A stretch of 54,558 nucleotides of DNA from Kamptonema sp. UHCC 0994 (lineage in GTDB: Bacteria > Cyanobacteriota > Cyanobacteriia > Cyanobacteriales > Microcoleaceae): assembly GCF_029167235.1 (NCBI RefSeq), contig NZ_JARFTR010000047.1, forward strand, positions 1 to 54,558, in the 5' to 3' direction. How positions within the stretch are numbered: the stretch's first letter is position 1; each line of letters starts with the position of its first letter. Made by a program: the position numbers and the translations under genes. Under the pieces are notes generated by a model. The model was not told where the DNA came from. It saw nothing but the letters and a program-made list of their open reading frames with translations, and searched no databases. Shown in pieces: positions 7,763-16,375 of the stretch.

Positions 7763-8977
7763 CTAGTTATAACTCCTACCCCGCCATTGAGTAGGCTTGT
7801 TAATAGCAGAGATAAAAATTCGTAGAAAGGCTAAGGGATCGGCGAGAGGAGAAAGCCAAAATATCCACTTAGATTTTGCTTGCGTGCGGTCATAAGAAGG
7901 TGCGATCGCAAAGCACAAAGCCACCCTAATTGCTGGCAAAAATAGGTTTAATCCCAATAAAAATAGAGAAGGCGATGGAGACAGAGAAAAAGGTGAAGAC
8001 AAAAATAAATAGCTCAATAAAATTGGTATCGGTAAGCCTTGAACTGCTAATAATAGCCACAAATCCCCCCATATTTGAGCCTGAGAAGAAGCATCTTTTA
8101 AGTCAAGCGATCGCCCCCACTCCTTCCAAGTTTCAAGGGCCCCCTCATACATCCGTACCTTCAAAACTTTCGCACCATCCAAAAACCCGACTTTAAACCC
8201 AAGAGATGCGGCAAAACGAGCCAGGGTGACATCATCGCAAAAAGAACCTTTTGCGGCTGTATAGCCCCCTAATTGAGCTAAAACCGACCGCTTACACAAA
8301 AAACACTGACCATTTGCCATCACTCGTTCCGCTGATTCTGCCCCCGTACCCGTCGGCCCAAAACGATAAACTAAAGTCATTAACAAGGCGGGTTGCAGCC
8401 ATAATTCTCCCGGATATTTAAGGATAAACTGCGGCGAAAGGGAAATTAGATCGTAACCCTCAGTAACTGCTGTCTTGAGTAAACTGGCAATTAAACCGGG
8501 ATGGGGTTGCGTATCCGCATCTATTCCTAAAATCCAGTCACTATTCTCGGAACTGTTCAAAAAACCTGTATGCAAAGCCCAAGGGCGGCCCACCCAGCCA
8601 GAAGGTAAGGGATCGTCGTTAATCAAGCGAAAGCGAGGGTCATTTTGTCCCGTAGCTTTGACTAAATCCCCCGTTCCATCTTCAGAATAACTATCAACGA
8701 CTATTACTTCCCGAAGTTCGTAACTTTGGCGAGTTAATCCCGCCAGACAAGGTGAAATGCGATCGGCTTCGTTTAAAGTTGGTACGATCGCGCTACAAGT
8801 ACCGATTAAATCTGGGGTTGGTGACTGCGGTTCCAAGGTTGGATAGCGAGAGGGCCCTTTCATCAACCGCGATAAGAGAATAGCTACGGCTGGTAATTGC
8901 AGTAGTAGCAGTCCGACACTGGCAATTTCGATCGATGAATCAGGGGAGAATAGGTTGTGGGCGATCGCAAAAATCAA
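7763..8977 (-). CDS. cruG: Family 2 glycosyltransferase, CruG-like
   Basis: 404-residue membrane-anchored GT2 enzyme. A hydrophobic N-terminal segment (residues about 14-40) precedes the GT-A domain, which has the nucleotide-binding start SAIVPTLNEADR, VVDSYSEDGT, the DxD-type metal site GIDADTQPHPG, and FCDDVTLAR. Two or three C-terminal hydrophobic segments follow. Stretches such as DDPLPSGWVGRPWALHTGF, VMANGQCFLCKRSVL and EWGRSLDLKDASS match my memory of CruG, the 2'-O-glycosyltransferase that adds sugar to myxol in myxoxanthophyll synthesis. That makes a carotenoid glycosyltransferase likely but not proven. cruF is not adjacent. The ATG start overlaps no neighbour. Confidence 0.7.
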   Translation of the reverse strand: MIFAIAHNLFSPDSSIEIASVGLLLLQLPAVAILLSRLMKGPSRYPTLEPQSPTPDLIGTCSAIVPTLNEADRISPCLAGLTRQSYELREVIVVDSYSEDGTGDLVKATGQNDPRFRLINDDPLPSGWVGRPWALHTGFLNSSENSDWILGIDADTQPHPGLIASLLKTAVTEGYDLISLSPQFILKYPGELWLQPALLMTLVYRFGPTGTGAESAERVMANGQCFLCKRSVLAQLGGYTAAKGSFCDDVTLARFAASLGFKVGFLDGAKVLKVRMYEGALETWKEWGRSLDLKDASSQAQIWGDLWLLLAVQGLPIPILLSYLFLSSPFSLSPSPSLFLLGLNLFLPAIRVALCFAIAPSYDRTQAKSKWIFWLSPLADPLAFLRIFISAINKPTQWRGRSYN

Positions 8978-9039
8978 AGATTTAGATTGGAAATTTAAGT
9001 AGTGATTTTACATTCTACCAGGACTAGGGGAACCGCTTT

Positions 9040-9090
9040 TAATCGGTTATAACCGACTTTAACTATGAGACAGGGGTTTTAAACCCCTGA
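9040..9090. terminator. Pair of palindromes downstream of ald
   Basis: TCGGTTATAACCGA (9040-9053) and CAGGGGTTTTAAACCCCTG (9071-9089) are both near-perfect palindromes in the 157-bp gap between ald and the glycosyltransferase gene, both read on the minus strand. They could form the ald transcript end. The second sequence is also a common dispersed cyanobacterial palindrome, so it may be just a repeat. Confidence 0.45.
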
Positions 9091-9134
9091 CGGACTATAG
9101 CTTTAAGAAATGAAACACCTGACCGATTTCCAGC

Positions 9135-10223
9135 CTAATCTGCCAAATCTGGGAACACCTCCCGCACCGCAGGATGCACCAAACGACCATTCTGGACATT
9201 CAAACCCTTTCCTAAAACAGGGTTAAGTTCCAAAGCTTTCATACCGTGATTGGCAAGTTGGAGAACATAAGGCAAAGTGCTATTATTCAGTGCTTGAGTA
9301 GCCGTCCAAGGAACAGCCCCCGGCATATTCGGCACACCATAATGCACGACACCTTCTTCAATGTAAGTAGGATGAGTGTGAGAAGTCGATCGCAGAGTTT
9401 CTACACAACCCCCTTGGTCAACAGCCACATCCACAATTACAGAACCGGGGTGCATCTTGCTGACCAAAGAACGGGATACTAGAATTGGAGCTCGACGACC
9501 CAAGACTAAAACCGCACCAATGAGCAAATCTGCATCCGGGACAACAGCCTCAATTTGAGACGAACTGCTGTAGAGGTATTCCACCCTGGAACCGAAAATA
9601 GTCTCCAGATCAGCCAAACGCTCCACATTTACATCTAAAATCTGCACCTGAGCGCCCAAACCTACAGCAATTCTAGCGGCTTCCGTACCCACGATACCGC
9701 CACCTAGAATCACAACTTTACCCGGTTTAACTCCAGGGACACCGCCCAAAAGCACGCCTCGCCCCCCTTGCTGGCGTTCGAGAAACCGAGATCCGAACTG
9801 CACAGACAAGCGGCCCGCAATGATACTCATCGGGGTTAAAAGGGGCAATTTTTGATCTGGGAGTTCGACAGTTTCGTAGGCGATCGCCTGTACCCCCGAA
9901 GCGATTAAATATTCAGTTAACTGCCGATCCGCCGCCAAATGCAGATAGGTAAAAAGCAACTGCCCTTTTTGAATTAGTGGATATTCCGCAGGTAAGGGTT
10001 CTTTGACCTTAACCACCAATTCTCGATTCCAGGCATCTTGAGAGTTTGATACAATCTTTGCCCCAGCCTGAATATAGTCTGCATCTGTAAAGCCGGCACC
10101 ATCACCAGCACCAGTTTCCACAAAGACTGCATGACCGCGATCGCAACATACTCGCACACTTGTTGGACTCAGCCCGACGCGAAACTCCTGATCCTTGATT
10201 TCCTTGGGAACGCCAATTTCCAT
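9135..10223 (-). CDS. ald: Alanine dehydrogenase
   Basis: 362 residues, full length for the family. The enzyme interconverts L-alanine and pyruvate plus ammonium with NAD(H). The N-terminus MEIGVPKEIKDQEFRVGLSP, the conserved KVKEPLPAEYPL segment, and the NAD-binding GGGIVGTEAARIAVGLGAQV identify it; the near-C-terminal VPNMPGAVPWTATQAL is also characteristic. ATG start. It is monocistronic, divergent from the DUF502 gene, and followed by palindromes that may end transcription. In cyanobacteria it contributes to alanine catabolism and ammonium release. Confidence 0.95.
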   Translation of the reverse strand: MEIGVPKEIKDQEFRVGLSPTSVRVCCDRGHAVFVETGAGDGAGFTDADYIQAGAKIVSNSQDAWNRELVVKVKEPLPAEYPLIQKGQLLFTYLHLAADRQLTEYLIASGVQAIAYETVELPDQKLPLLTPMSIIAGRLSVQFGSRFLERQQGGRGVLLGGVPGVKPGKVVILGGGIVGTEAARIAVGLGAQVQILDVNVERLADLETIFGSRVEYLYSSSSQIEAVVPDADLLIGAVLVLGRRAPILVSRSLVSKMHPGSVIVDVAVDQGGCVETLRSTSHTHPTYIEEGVVHYGVPNMPGAVPWTATQALNNSTLPYVLQLANHGMKALELNPVLGKGLNVQNGRLVHPAVREVFPDLAD

Positions 10224-10564
10224 CTAGTACCTCGACTGTTACCAGTGCCGTGATTCAATTTAACTCACATCTTGCACTAATCTCAGAAGTCACCGCCTAA
10301 TTAAAATTGTCTTAAGATATACATTTGACTGGCATAATTCTTAGAATCAGGACTTACGGATTCACCAAATCCCGACCGCCTGGGTGCAAAGAAACCCCAA
10401 GCAGACAGAGGATTCGCGATCGCGAACTCTTACCTGAGACCAAGGCGCAATCTTGCCGGATAGCAGAAAATAAAATAGCTACTGCCGTCAAAACAAGCCT
10501 AGCTTAGACCATCTCACATTTCACTTATGTTCCCATAGCCAGTTATTAAGGACAGCAGACTACC
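10224..10564. other. Divergent intergenic region ald / DUF502 gene
   Basis: 341 bp between two divergent genes, expected to hold both promoters. A plus-strand ORF of 60 codons lies here but has no recognisable product. I see no convincing riboswitch or RNA gene. The sequence AGGACTTACGG near 10349 resembles one end of the MITE-like elements, but no matching other end was found. Confidence 0.4.
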
Positions 10565-11287
10565 GTGTTCCAACGCTTCAAGCAGGACTTAAAAAATGAC
10601 CTGATTGCAGGTCTGTTGGTAGTGATTCCCTTGGCTACCACCATTTGGCTGACAATTACTATTGCTAGTTGGGTGATTAATTTTCTTACCAAGGTTCCTA
10701 AGCAGATCAATCCCTTTGACGGACTCCACCCGATTTTAGTAAATCTGCTGAATTTCTTGGTAGGTCTAGCCGTACCTCTGCTGAGCATCTTACTGATCGG
10801 TTTGATGGCTCGTAATATAGCAGGGAGATGGCTGCTAGATTTTGGTGAAAGGCTATTACAGGCGATACCTCTAGCCGGCTCGGTTTACAAAACCCTCAAA
10901 CAGCTCCTAGAAACTCTCCTCAAGTCTAATGATAAATTTCGTCGCGTAATATTAGTGGAGTATCCTCGGCGCGGGATTTGGGCTTTGGGCTTTGTCACGA
11001 ATACGGTAAATGCGGAGATTGAGTCTCATCTACAAGGCTCAATGATCAGTATTTTCGTCCCGACTACGCCCAATCCTACTACTGGCTGGTACGCGATCGT
11101 CCCAGAAAATGAAGTGATTACTCTGTCTATGTCCGTTGAAGACGCTTTTAAGGTAATAATATCTGGTGGTATTGTTAACCCTACTGTATCTATTCCTGTA
11201 CCATTAGCAAATCTCCCAGGCAAAAAACTAGAACCATTGCTCTCAGAAAGTAGGTTATCACCTGTTCCTGTAGAAGAAGATTGTTAA
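10565..11287 (+). CDS. DUF502 family membrane protein
   Basis: 240 residues from GTG at 10565. Two transmembrane segments lie at about residues 15-38 and 58-82, after the conserved start FKQDLKNDLIAGLLVVIPLA. The conserved LLQAIPLAGSVYKTLKQL and VILVEYPRRGIWALGFVT follow, with a soluble C-terminal domain including FVPTTPNPTTGW. This is DUF502, a family of unknown function found in cyanobacteria and as plant COV1-like proteins. It lies upstream of nusB and ftsY on the same strand. The 294-bp gap full of repeats makes tight cotranscription uncertain. Confidence 0.85.
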   Translation: MFQRFKQDLKNDLIAGLLVVIPLATTIWLTITIASWVINFLTKVPKQINPFDGLHPILVNLLNFLVGLAVPLLSILLIGLMARNIAGRWLLDFGERLLQAIPLAGSVYKTLKQLLETLLKSNDKFRRVILVEYPRRGIWALGFVTNTVNAEIESHLQGSMISIFVPTTPNPTTGWYAIVPENEVITLSMSVEDAFKVIISGGIVNPTVSIPVPLANLPGKKLEPLLSESRLSPVPVEEDC

Positions 11288-11310
11288 CGGTTAACGGTTA
11301 ACTGTTAACT
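11283..11310. repeat. TTAACGG/TTAACTG heptamer array
   Basis: Four consecutive 7-bp units (TTAACGG, TTAACTG variants) begin just before the end of the DUF502 gene stop and fill its 3' flank. Typical cyanobacterial STRR. Confidence 0.85.
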
Positions 11311-11366
11311 GTACTCAAAACTTTGGTGATGGGTTTCGTGAAATGCTTCACCTATCCTATTTTTAT

Positions 11367-11517
11367 AGGACTTATGCAGAGTTAACATATTGATACCCCT
11401 TTTATTTCTCGGCGATTGAAATCGCTACTACACAAACAAAGTCCGCCTACGCGGACTAAAGAATTCAAGAGGGTATTAAGCCAGATTTGGTAGACACCAT
11501 AAGGGTGCGTAAGTCCT
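11367..11517. repeat. MITE-like element containing the double-palindrome repeat
   Basis: Ends AGGACTTATGCA (11367-11378) and TGCGTAAGTCCT (11506-11517) are inverted repeats matching 11 of 12 bases. Inside at 11411-11458 are two palindromes, GGCGATTGAAATCGC and GTCCGCCTACGCGGAC. The inside recurs near 45915 and 51004; the ends resemble those of elements at 1665 and 44927. Confidence 0.75.
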
Positions 11518-11523
11518 GTTTTA

Positions 11524-11578
11524 CTAACAACCAACAACCAACAACTAACCACTAACCACTAACAACTAACCACTAACT
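11524..11578. repeat. AACNACY heptamer array abutting nusB
   Basis: About eight 7-bp units of the form AACAACC / AACAACT / AACCACT run to within 4 bp of the nusB ATG at 11582. The usual Shine-Dalgarno position is therefore occupied by repeat units, and no GGAGG-like sequence is visible. Confidence 0.85.
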
Positions 11579-11581
11579 AAT

Positions 11582-12214
11582 ATGAAAAAAGCCCGCGAAA
11601 CGGCGCGTGAAGTCGCACTTCTTGGTATCAGCCAACTACCTGCGAATCCAGAACGCTTAGAAGCGCAACAATTGCAAGATGTGGTATTAGCGGCTGTCCG
11701 CACCCTGGCTGGGGAAGTTCAAGATGCGATCGAAACAGCCGCCACCGAAGTCCAACGGGGAAGCGATCGCCTTCTGGCTAGCGAAATTCGTGCCCCTGAC
11801 TTACAAACGGCTAGAACAATGGTGCGTGAAGCCATCGAACTCACCGAAACTGCCATTAATCGCTTAGGTATCGCCTTAGAATTGCCAGAAACAATCCATC
11901 TCGCTAACCAAGAGGATGTTCGTACTTACGCCCTAGAAATCTTGAGCACAGTAAGCGCTAATCGCCTTGCAATTGATGAATTGCTGAGCGCGGCGCTGGT
12001 AGATTGGCAAATAGAGCGCTTACCTCGAATTGACAGAGATATCATGCGAATCGCTGTGGCTGAAATTATGTTTCTAGGTCTTCCCGAACAGGTAGGGATT
12101 AACGAAGCTATAGAATTGGCTAAACGCTACAGCGGTGAGGAGGGATACCGATTCATTAATGGAGTGCTGCGGCGGGCTGTGGAGAAAATGAAGCCGGAAT
12201 CGAGCTTAGCTTAG
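11582..12214 (+). CDS. nusB: Transcription antitermination factor NusB
   Basis: 210 residues. The C-terminal 135 residues are the all-helical NusB domain (VRTYALEILSTVSANRLAID, IERLPRIDRDIMRIAVAEIM, VGINEAIELAKRYSGEEGYRF, INGVLRRAVEKM). The N-terminal 75 residues are the alpha-helical extension usual in cyanobacterial NusB. The protein binds boxA RNA with S10 during rRNA transcription. The order nusB-ftsY is conserved in cyanobacteria. The ATG start is immediately preceded by a heptamer repeat array instead of a recognisable ribosome-binding site. Confidence 0.95.
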   Translation: MKKARETAREVALLGISQLPANPERLEAQQLQDVVLAAVRTLAGEVQDAIETAATEVQRGSDRLLASEIRAPDLQTARTMVREAIELTETAINRLGIALELPETIHLANQEDVRTYALEILSTVSANRLAIDELLSAALVDWQIERLPRIDRDIMRIAVAEIMFLGLPEQVGINEAIELAKRYSGEEGYRFINGVLRRAVEKMKPESSLA

Positions 12215-12326
12215 AATACCTTGAGGCGATCGGTAATTAGGAATTGGTAATTGGTAATGATAAGGGTAAAGTGTGAAGTGTAAAGCGTGTCTTTATATTT
12301 TATCCGTCATCATTCCCCCTTTCCCT

Positions 12327-14189
12327 ATGGTTTTTAATTGGTTTCGCCGCCAGTATAGCGATCGCCCCGACGAGTCCGAAAACGATCTGGCTAAATCCGC
12401 TGAACCTGAAGCAGATTCTACCGAATCAACGCCCACAGAGGAACAACAGCCTGAACCCGTTGTTGAAGACTATCTCAGTTGGGCTAAAGCCGCCTACAAA
12501 AATATTCAGCAGCAAAAAGGGCTGGGTGAAATAGCAGAAGTGTCGGCCCCAGCAGCCTCCGAACCAGTTGGGGTAGAAACTCCCGCTGAGATTTCTCAGA
12601 TAGAGGAATCTGTCACATCAGAAGTCACGCCACCGATCGCTGAACCTGTTGCTGAGATTTCTCAGATAGAGGAATCTGTCACATCAGAAGTCACGTCACC
12701 GATCGCTGAACCTGTTGCTGAGATTTCTCAGATAGAGGAACCAGCCACACTAGAAGTCACGTCGCAGACTATCAGCGAACCTATTTCTGAAATAAAAATT
12801 GCTACAGAAACTTTAGAGAGTTCTACAGCAGAAACACCCGCTGAACAAACAGAATTAATCCATCCACCAGAAGCACTAATAACAGCAAAAATACCAGAAA
12901 TAGAAATAGAAACCTTTGCATCACCAACGCTAGTAGTTTCGGCAGAAAATCCAGGTGAGGCAACAATTTCTGCATTAGAAACTCAACAGCCAGAGACAAC
13001 TACTACCGAACCTTTACCATTTTGGGCAAGAGCTCAAGCTGAACGAGAAGCGCGGATAGAACGTTTAAAAGAAACAGCAATTGAAGAACCAGAAGAAATT
13101 ATTGCTGCTATTAATTCAACCGTAGCCGAACCCTCAACAGTTATTGATGAAGAATTTCCAGTTGATTTCGACGAGGGTTTTGTTTGGTCAGCAGAAATTT
13201 TAGCTTCTCAAGGCCGCCGTCCCGATCAAATTTCTTTTGAGGAAATTACTTGGCTACAAAAATTACGGCAAGGGTTAGAGAGAACTCGCCGTAGTTTGAT
13301 TAACCAGCTTAAAGCCATAGTTGGTCAAGGCCCGCTCAATCAAGATGCAGTGATCGAAATTGAGTCGCTGTTATTGCAAGCAGATGTAGGAGTTGAGGCT
13401 ACAGATATTATTGTCAATGCTTTGCAACAAAAACTGCGAGAGGAAGTATTACCCCCAGAAGAAGCGATCGCTTATCTCAAAAAACTTTTACGCGAGCTCC
13501 TTGATTCTCCTTACCAAGAAAGCGCCTCTAGGAATCATGTTGCAAGCCGGACTTTTGCCCCAGAAAAAGATACCTTCAATATCTGGTTAGTTGTTGGCGT
13601 TAATGGCGCTGGCAAAACTACAACTATTGGCAAAATTGCCCACCTGGCCCAGAAATCTGACTACCGAACCTTAATAGCGGCGGCTGATACTTTTCGGGCC
13701 GCAGCAGTAGAGCAAGTGAAGGTTTGGGGAGCTCGTAGCGATGTAGAAGTGATTGCCAATCCTGGGAAAAATACTGACCCTGCTGCTGTGGTATTTGACG
13801 CGATCGCGGCAGCTCAATCGCGAAATACAGAACTTTTAATTGTTGACACCGCCGGTCGCCTCCAAAACAAGAAAAATTTAATGGACGAACTTAGCAAAAT
13901 TCGTCGGATTATAGACAAAAAAGCTCCCGGTGCTGTCGTAGAATCTCTACTGGTTTTGGATGCAACCTTGGGGCAAAATGGTCTGCGACAGGCTGAAGTT
14001 TTCTCAGAGGCAGCACAACTTAGCGGAGTAGTCTTGACAAAACTCGATGGAACTGCTAAAGGTGGTGTGGCACTGGCTGTAGTACAGCAGCTAGGTCTAC
14101 CGATCCGGTTTATTGGTGTCGGGGAAAGTATCGAAGACCTCCGCCCTTTTTCTAGTTATGAGTTTGTAGAAGCGCTACTTAGTGGTTAA
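12327..14189 (+). CDS. ftsY: Signal recognition particle receptor FtsY
   Basis: 620 residues from the ATG at 12327 (MVFNWFRRQ, a typical amphipathic FtsY N-terminus); the upstream in-frame GTG at 12273 would add 18 residues of unlikely sequence. Residues about 15-310 are acidic, low-complexity and probably disordered (A domain), with a 22-residue unit repeated three times. The C-terminal NG domain carries the P-loop GVNGAGKTTTIGKIAHLA, AADTFRAAAVEQ, DTAGRLQNKKNLMDEL and TKLDGTAKGG. FtsY is the GTPase receptor that docks ribosome-SRP complexes at the plasma or thylakoid membrane. It follows nusB by 112 bp. Confidence 0.95.
   Translation: MVFNWFRRQYSDRPDESENDLAKSAEPEADSTESTPTEEQQPEPVVEDYLSWAKAAYKNIQQQKGLGEIAEVSAPAASEPVGVETPAEISQIEESVTSEVTPPIAEPVAEISQIEESVTSEVTSPIAEPVAEISQIEEPATLEVTSQTISEPISEIKIATETLESSTAETPAEQTELIHPPEALITAKIPEIEIETFASPTLVVSAENPGEATISALETQQPETTTTEPLPFWARAQAEREARIERLKETAIEEPEEIIAAINSTVAEPSTVIDEEFPVDFDEGFVWSAEILASQGRRPDQISFEEITWLQKLRQGLERTRRSLINQLKAIVGQGPLNQDAVIEIESLLLQADVGVEATDIIVNALQQKLREEVLPPEEAIAYLKKLLRELLDSPYQESASRNHVASRTFAPEKDTFNIWLVVGVNGAGKTTTIGKIAHLAQKSDYRTLIAAADTFRAAAVEQVKVWGARSDVEVIANPGKNTDPAAVVFDAIAAAQSRNTELLIVDTAGRLQNKKNLMDELSKIRRIIDKKAPGAVVESLLVLDATLGQNGLRQAEVFSEAAQLSGVVLTKLDGTAKGGVALAVVQQLGLPIRFIGVGESIEDLRPFSSYEFVEALLSG
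12585..12782. repeat. 66-bp in-frame tandem repeat inside ftsY (x3)
   Basis: Units start at 12585, 12651 and 12717 with exact 66-bp spacing. The first two are nearly identical and the third is diverged. They encode AEISQIEESVTSEVT..PIAEPV repeats in the acidic linker. Confidence 0.9.
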
Positions 14190-14225
14190 CGGTTAACGGT
14201 TAACGGTTAACGGTTAACGGTTAAC
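14184..14225. repeat. TTAACGG heptamer array (x6)
   Basis: Six perfect tandem copies of GGTTAAC/TTAACGG directly overlap the ftsY stop codon region and extend downstream. Confidence 0.95.
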
Positions 14226-14246
14226 CGCTCAAGTTAATAGTTGATA

Positions 14247-14377
14247 GCTAGCAATTAGCAATTAGCAATTAGCAATTAGCAATTAGCAATTAGCAATTAG
14301 CAGTTAGCAATTAGCAGTTAACAATTAACAGTTAACAGTTAACAATTAACAGTTAACAGTTAACAATTAACAGTTAA
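14247..14377. repeat. AGCAATT / AACAGTT heptamer array (about 19 units)
   Basis: An uninterrupted run of 7-bp units, first AGCAATT, then AACAGTT and AACAATT mixed, fills most of the leader of the phosphatase gene that starts at 14419. It is the longest STRR of the window. Unit periodicity is exactly 7 bp. Confidence 0.95.
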
Positions 14378-14418
14378 TCTCAAGTTCAAAAAAACGGTAA
14401 CAAATAACTCCCAACCCG

Positions 14419-15909
14419 ATGACTGCTGTGCCCTTGCCAAGACCCTCACCTCAACCGGCTGACCGCTCTCCCGGTCGTAATCCTTCAGAAGTAACGCCAG
14501 TTTTTGCGCTTAAAGAACTGGTGGCGAGACTGCACAGGGAACAGCATAATATTCAAGATATGTTGAGTTCCTTGGGATTTGCCTTGCGTAGTTTTAATAA
14601 CCTCAATCAATTCTTAGAGTTAATTCCTTTAGTTGCCACTCGCATTACTGATGCTGATGGTGGAGCCCTGGTACTTTTCAAGCCGAATGGTCAAGTTCGG
14701 TTTCAGCAGTTGCACTGTCAGGAAGGCCGTCAGTGCCAAGATATGCGGAAAGCTTTGGAGATAGCAACTCGCTCGGTTGTTGCTGAAATGGGTACTCCTA
14801 TGGAAGCTTTTCCTGAAACGTTTTTGCAAACTTCAACTGCAACTCTTGACGATCAAGTGAGTCGCTATTTAGGCGAGGATGTTCGCTTGTTTGGAGCTCC
14901 GATTTTGGTGAAGAATTCCGAACGGGGTCGCCTTTATGTTTTTAGCCATGACCCAGAATATGCTTGGACTCCAAGTCGGCAAAAATTGGTGAGGTTAGTG
15001 GCGGATCAAACTGCCGTTGCGATCGCTAATGATGAACTTACTGTTAAGTTACAAGAAAAGGAACGTTTAGACAGAGAATTAGAAATTGGAGCCGAGATTC
15101 AACTACGGTTACTTCCTCGCCAATGTCCGAAAATTCCTGGCGTTGATGTGGCTGCTCGTTGCGAAACTGCTAGCCGCGTTGGTGGGGATTACTATGATTT
15201 TATTCCTGCCGATCATGACCCGCTTTTGAAATCTAACGAAGCAGAATATCCTTCATCTTTGTTGCAAAATCTCAAATCCAAAATTGAAAAAGGCCGCTGG
15301 AGTATTGTCATTGGCGATGTCATGGGGAAAGGTGTACCTGCGGGTTTAATTATGACTATGACGAGGGGAATGCTACGGGCTGAAGTTTTAAACCGCCACT
15401 CGCCTTCTAGGATTCTTCAACATTTAAATCGGGTGATGTATGCGGATTTGGACAATTCCCACCGATTTGTCACTTTGTTTTATTCTGAGTATGACCCCAA
15501 AACGCGGATTTTGTCTTACAGTAATGCGGCTCACAACCCGCCTTTGCTATGGCAATCGTCAACAAATTCTATTAAACGGCTAGATACTTTAGGAATGCTG
15601 ATCGGGTTGGATGCAGATTCGCACTATTTTGAGTCCCAAGTGCAGTTGTTTCCGGGAGATACTATTATTTATTACACTGATGGTTTTACGGATGCTTCTA
15701 ACCAAAGGGGCGATCGGTTTGATGAGGAAAACCTGAGTACGGCTTTTCAGTGGGCTTGTCATAATTATCAGGAGTCTGAGGCTATTTTGGATTACCTGTT
15801 TGACCGAGTTCAACAGTTTATTGGCTTGGGAAACCGTAATGGGGATGACATGACGCTTGTTGTGATGCGAGTAAAAGTTTCTACAGGGGAGAATAGTAAT
15901 GATTGTTAA
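14419..15909 (+). CDS. GAF-SpoIIE (PP2C-type) serine phosphatase, RsbU-like
   Basis: 496 residues. Residues about 35-215 form a coiled start plus a GAF sensor domain. After a helical linker (KLQEKERLDRELEIGAEIQ) the C-terminal part (about 230-490) is a SpoIIE-type PP2C phosphatase: GGDYYDFIP and IGDVMGKGVPAGLIM supply metal-binding Asp/Gly residues, followed by HNPPLLW, YYTDGFTDA and GNGDDMTL-like NGDDMTLVVM. Proteins of this kind dephosphorylate anti-sigma-factor antagonists or other Ser/Thr-phosphorylated regulators. No partner switch genes are adjacent. The reading frame overlaps the following small gene by 11 bp, so the two are probably translated together. Confidence 0.85.
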   Translation: MTAVPLPRPSPQPADRSPGRNPSEVTPVFALKELVARLHREQHNIQDMLSSLGFALRSFNNLNQFLELIPLVATRITDADGGALVLFKPNGQVRFQQLHCQEGRQCQDMRKALEIATRSVVAEMGTPMEAFPETFLQTSTATLDDQVSRYLGEDVRLFGAPILVKNSERGRLYVFSHDPEYAWTPSRQKLVRLVADQTAVAIANDELTVKLQEKERLDRELEIGAEIQLRLLPRQCPKIPGVDVAARCETASRVGGDYYDFIPADHDPLLKSNEAEYPSSLLQNLKSKIEKGRWSIVIGDVMGKGVPAGLIMTMTRGMLRAEVLNRHSPSRILQHLNRVMYADLDNSHRFVTLFYSEYDPKTRILSYSNAAHNPPLLWQSSTNSIKRLDTLGMLIGLDADSHYFESQVQLFPGDTIIYYTDGFTDASNQRGDRFDEENLSTAFQWACHNYQESEAILDYLFDRVQQFIGLGNRNGDDMTLVVMRVKVSTGENSNDC

Positions 15910-16138
15910 TACCGTGCCAGAAATCGCTAACCATTTGGTCAGTCTGACTGATGGAAATGACTCTCTACTTTTGTTGCTTTGGAATTCGCTTTTTGATGGG
16001 ACAGTGGTGTTAGGTCAAACCTATGACATTTTCGCTAATATGCAGAAAGCTTGGAGCAACTTTCTTTCAACTGGTCAAGCTGCGGCTTTTGTAATTGGCA
16101 TTTTTGTGGGATGGTTCATTAAGGGTATTATGCCTTAG
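15899..16138 (+). CDS. Small membrane protein of unknown function
   Basis: 79 residues. The ATG at 15899 lies inside the last codons of the phosphatase gene, suggesting translational coupling. The N-terminal two thirds are mildly hydrophobic; a clear membrane segment lies at the C-terminus (AAAFVIGIFVGWFIKGIM). I do not recognise the family. The overlap with the phosphatase and the good start make it likely real. A role in anchoring or modulating the phosphatase is only suggested by the arrangement. Confidence 0.65.
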   Translation: MIVNTVPEIANHLVSLTDGNDSLLLLLWNSLFDGTVVLGQTYDIFANMQKAWSNFLSTGQAAAFVIGIFVGWFIKGIMP

Positions 16139-16142
16139 ATTT

Positions 16143-16306
16143 GTTAACGGTTAACTGTTAACTGTTAATGGCAGTAGTGGGGTGGGAAATCGCCGCAAAA
16201 AAGCGATGTTTTTCATAGCCATAGATGGTTGTCAGCGATTGCCCACTCTACAAATTATAGAAGTGTTTATTTATGCTACCTACTTAACAGTTAACTGTTA
16301 ACTGTT
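16143..16306. repeat. Two TTAACTG heptamer clusters between the small gene and argH
   Basis: TTAACGG/TTAACTG units occur at 16143-16167 and again at 16285-16306. The sequence between them contains no recognised gene. Confidence 0.8.
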
Positions 16307-16375
16307 CATGGCAGAGTTGAAGTATCCTAATGCAATCGGCAATTTAGGACACTTGACACTTAACACCCAAAACCT

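Noticed and set aside
10325-10507. A 60-codon plus-strand ORF upstream of the DUF502 gene.
   Set aside because: No family-like sequence, and it starts in what looks like a repeat end; probably non-coding.
14184-14377. Long regular repeats that could be taken for a CRISPR array.
   Set aside because: Units are 7 bp with no unique spacers; this is a heptanucleotide tandem repeat.
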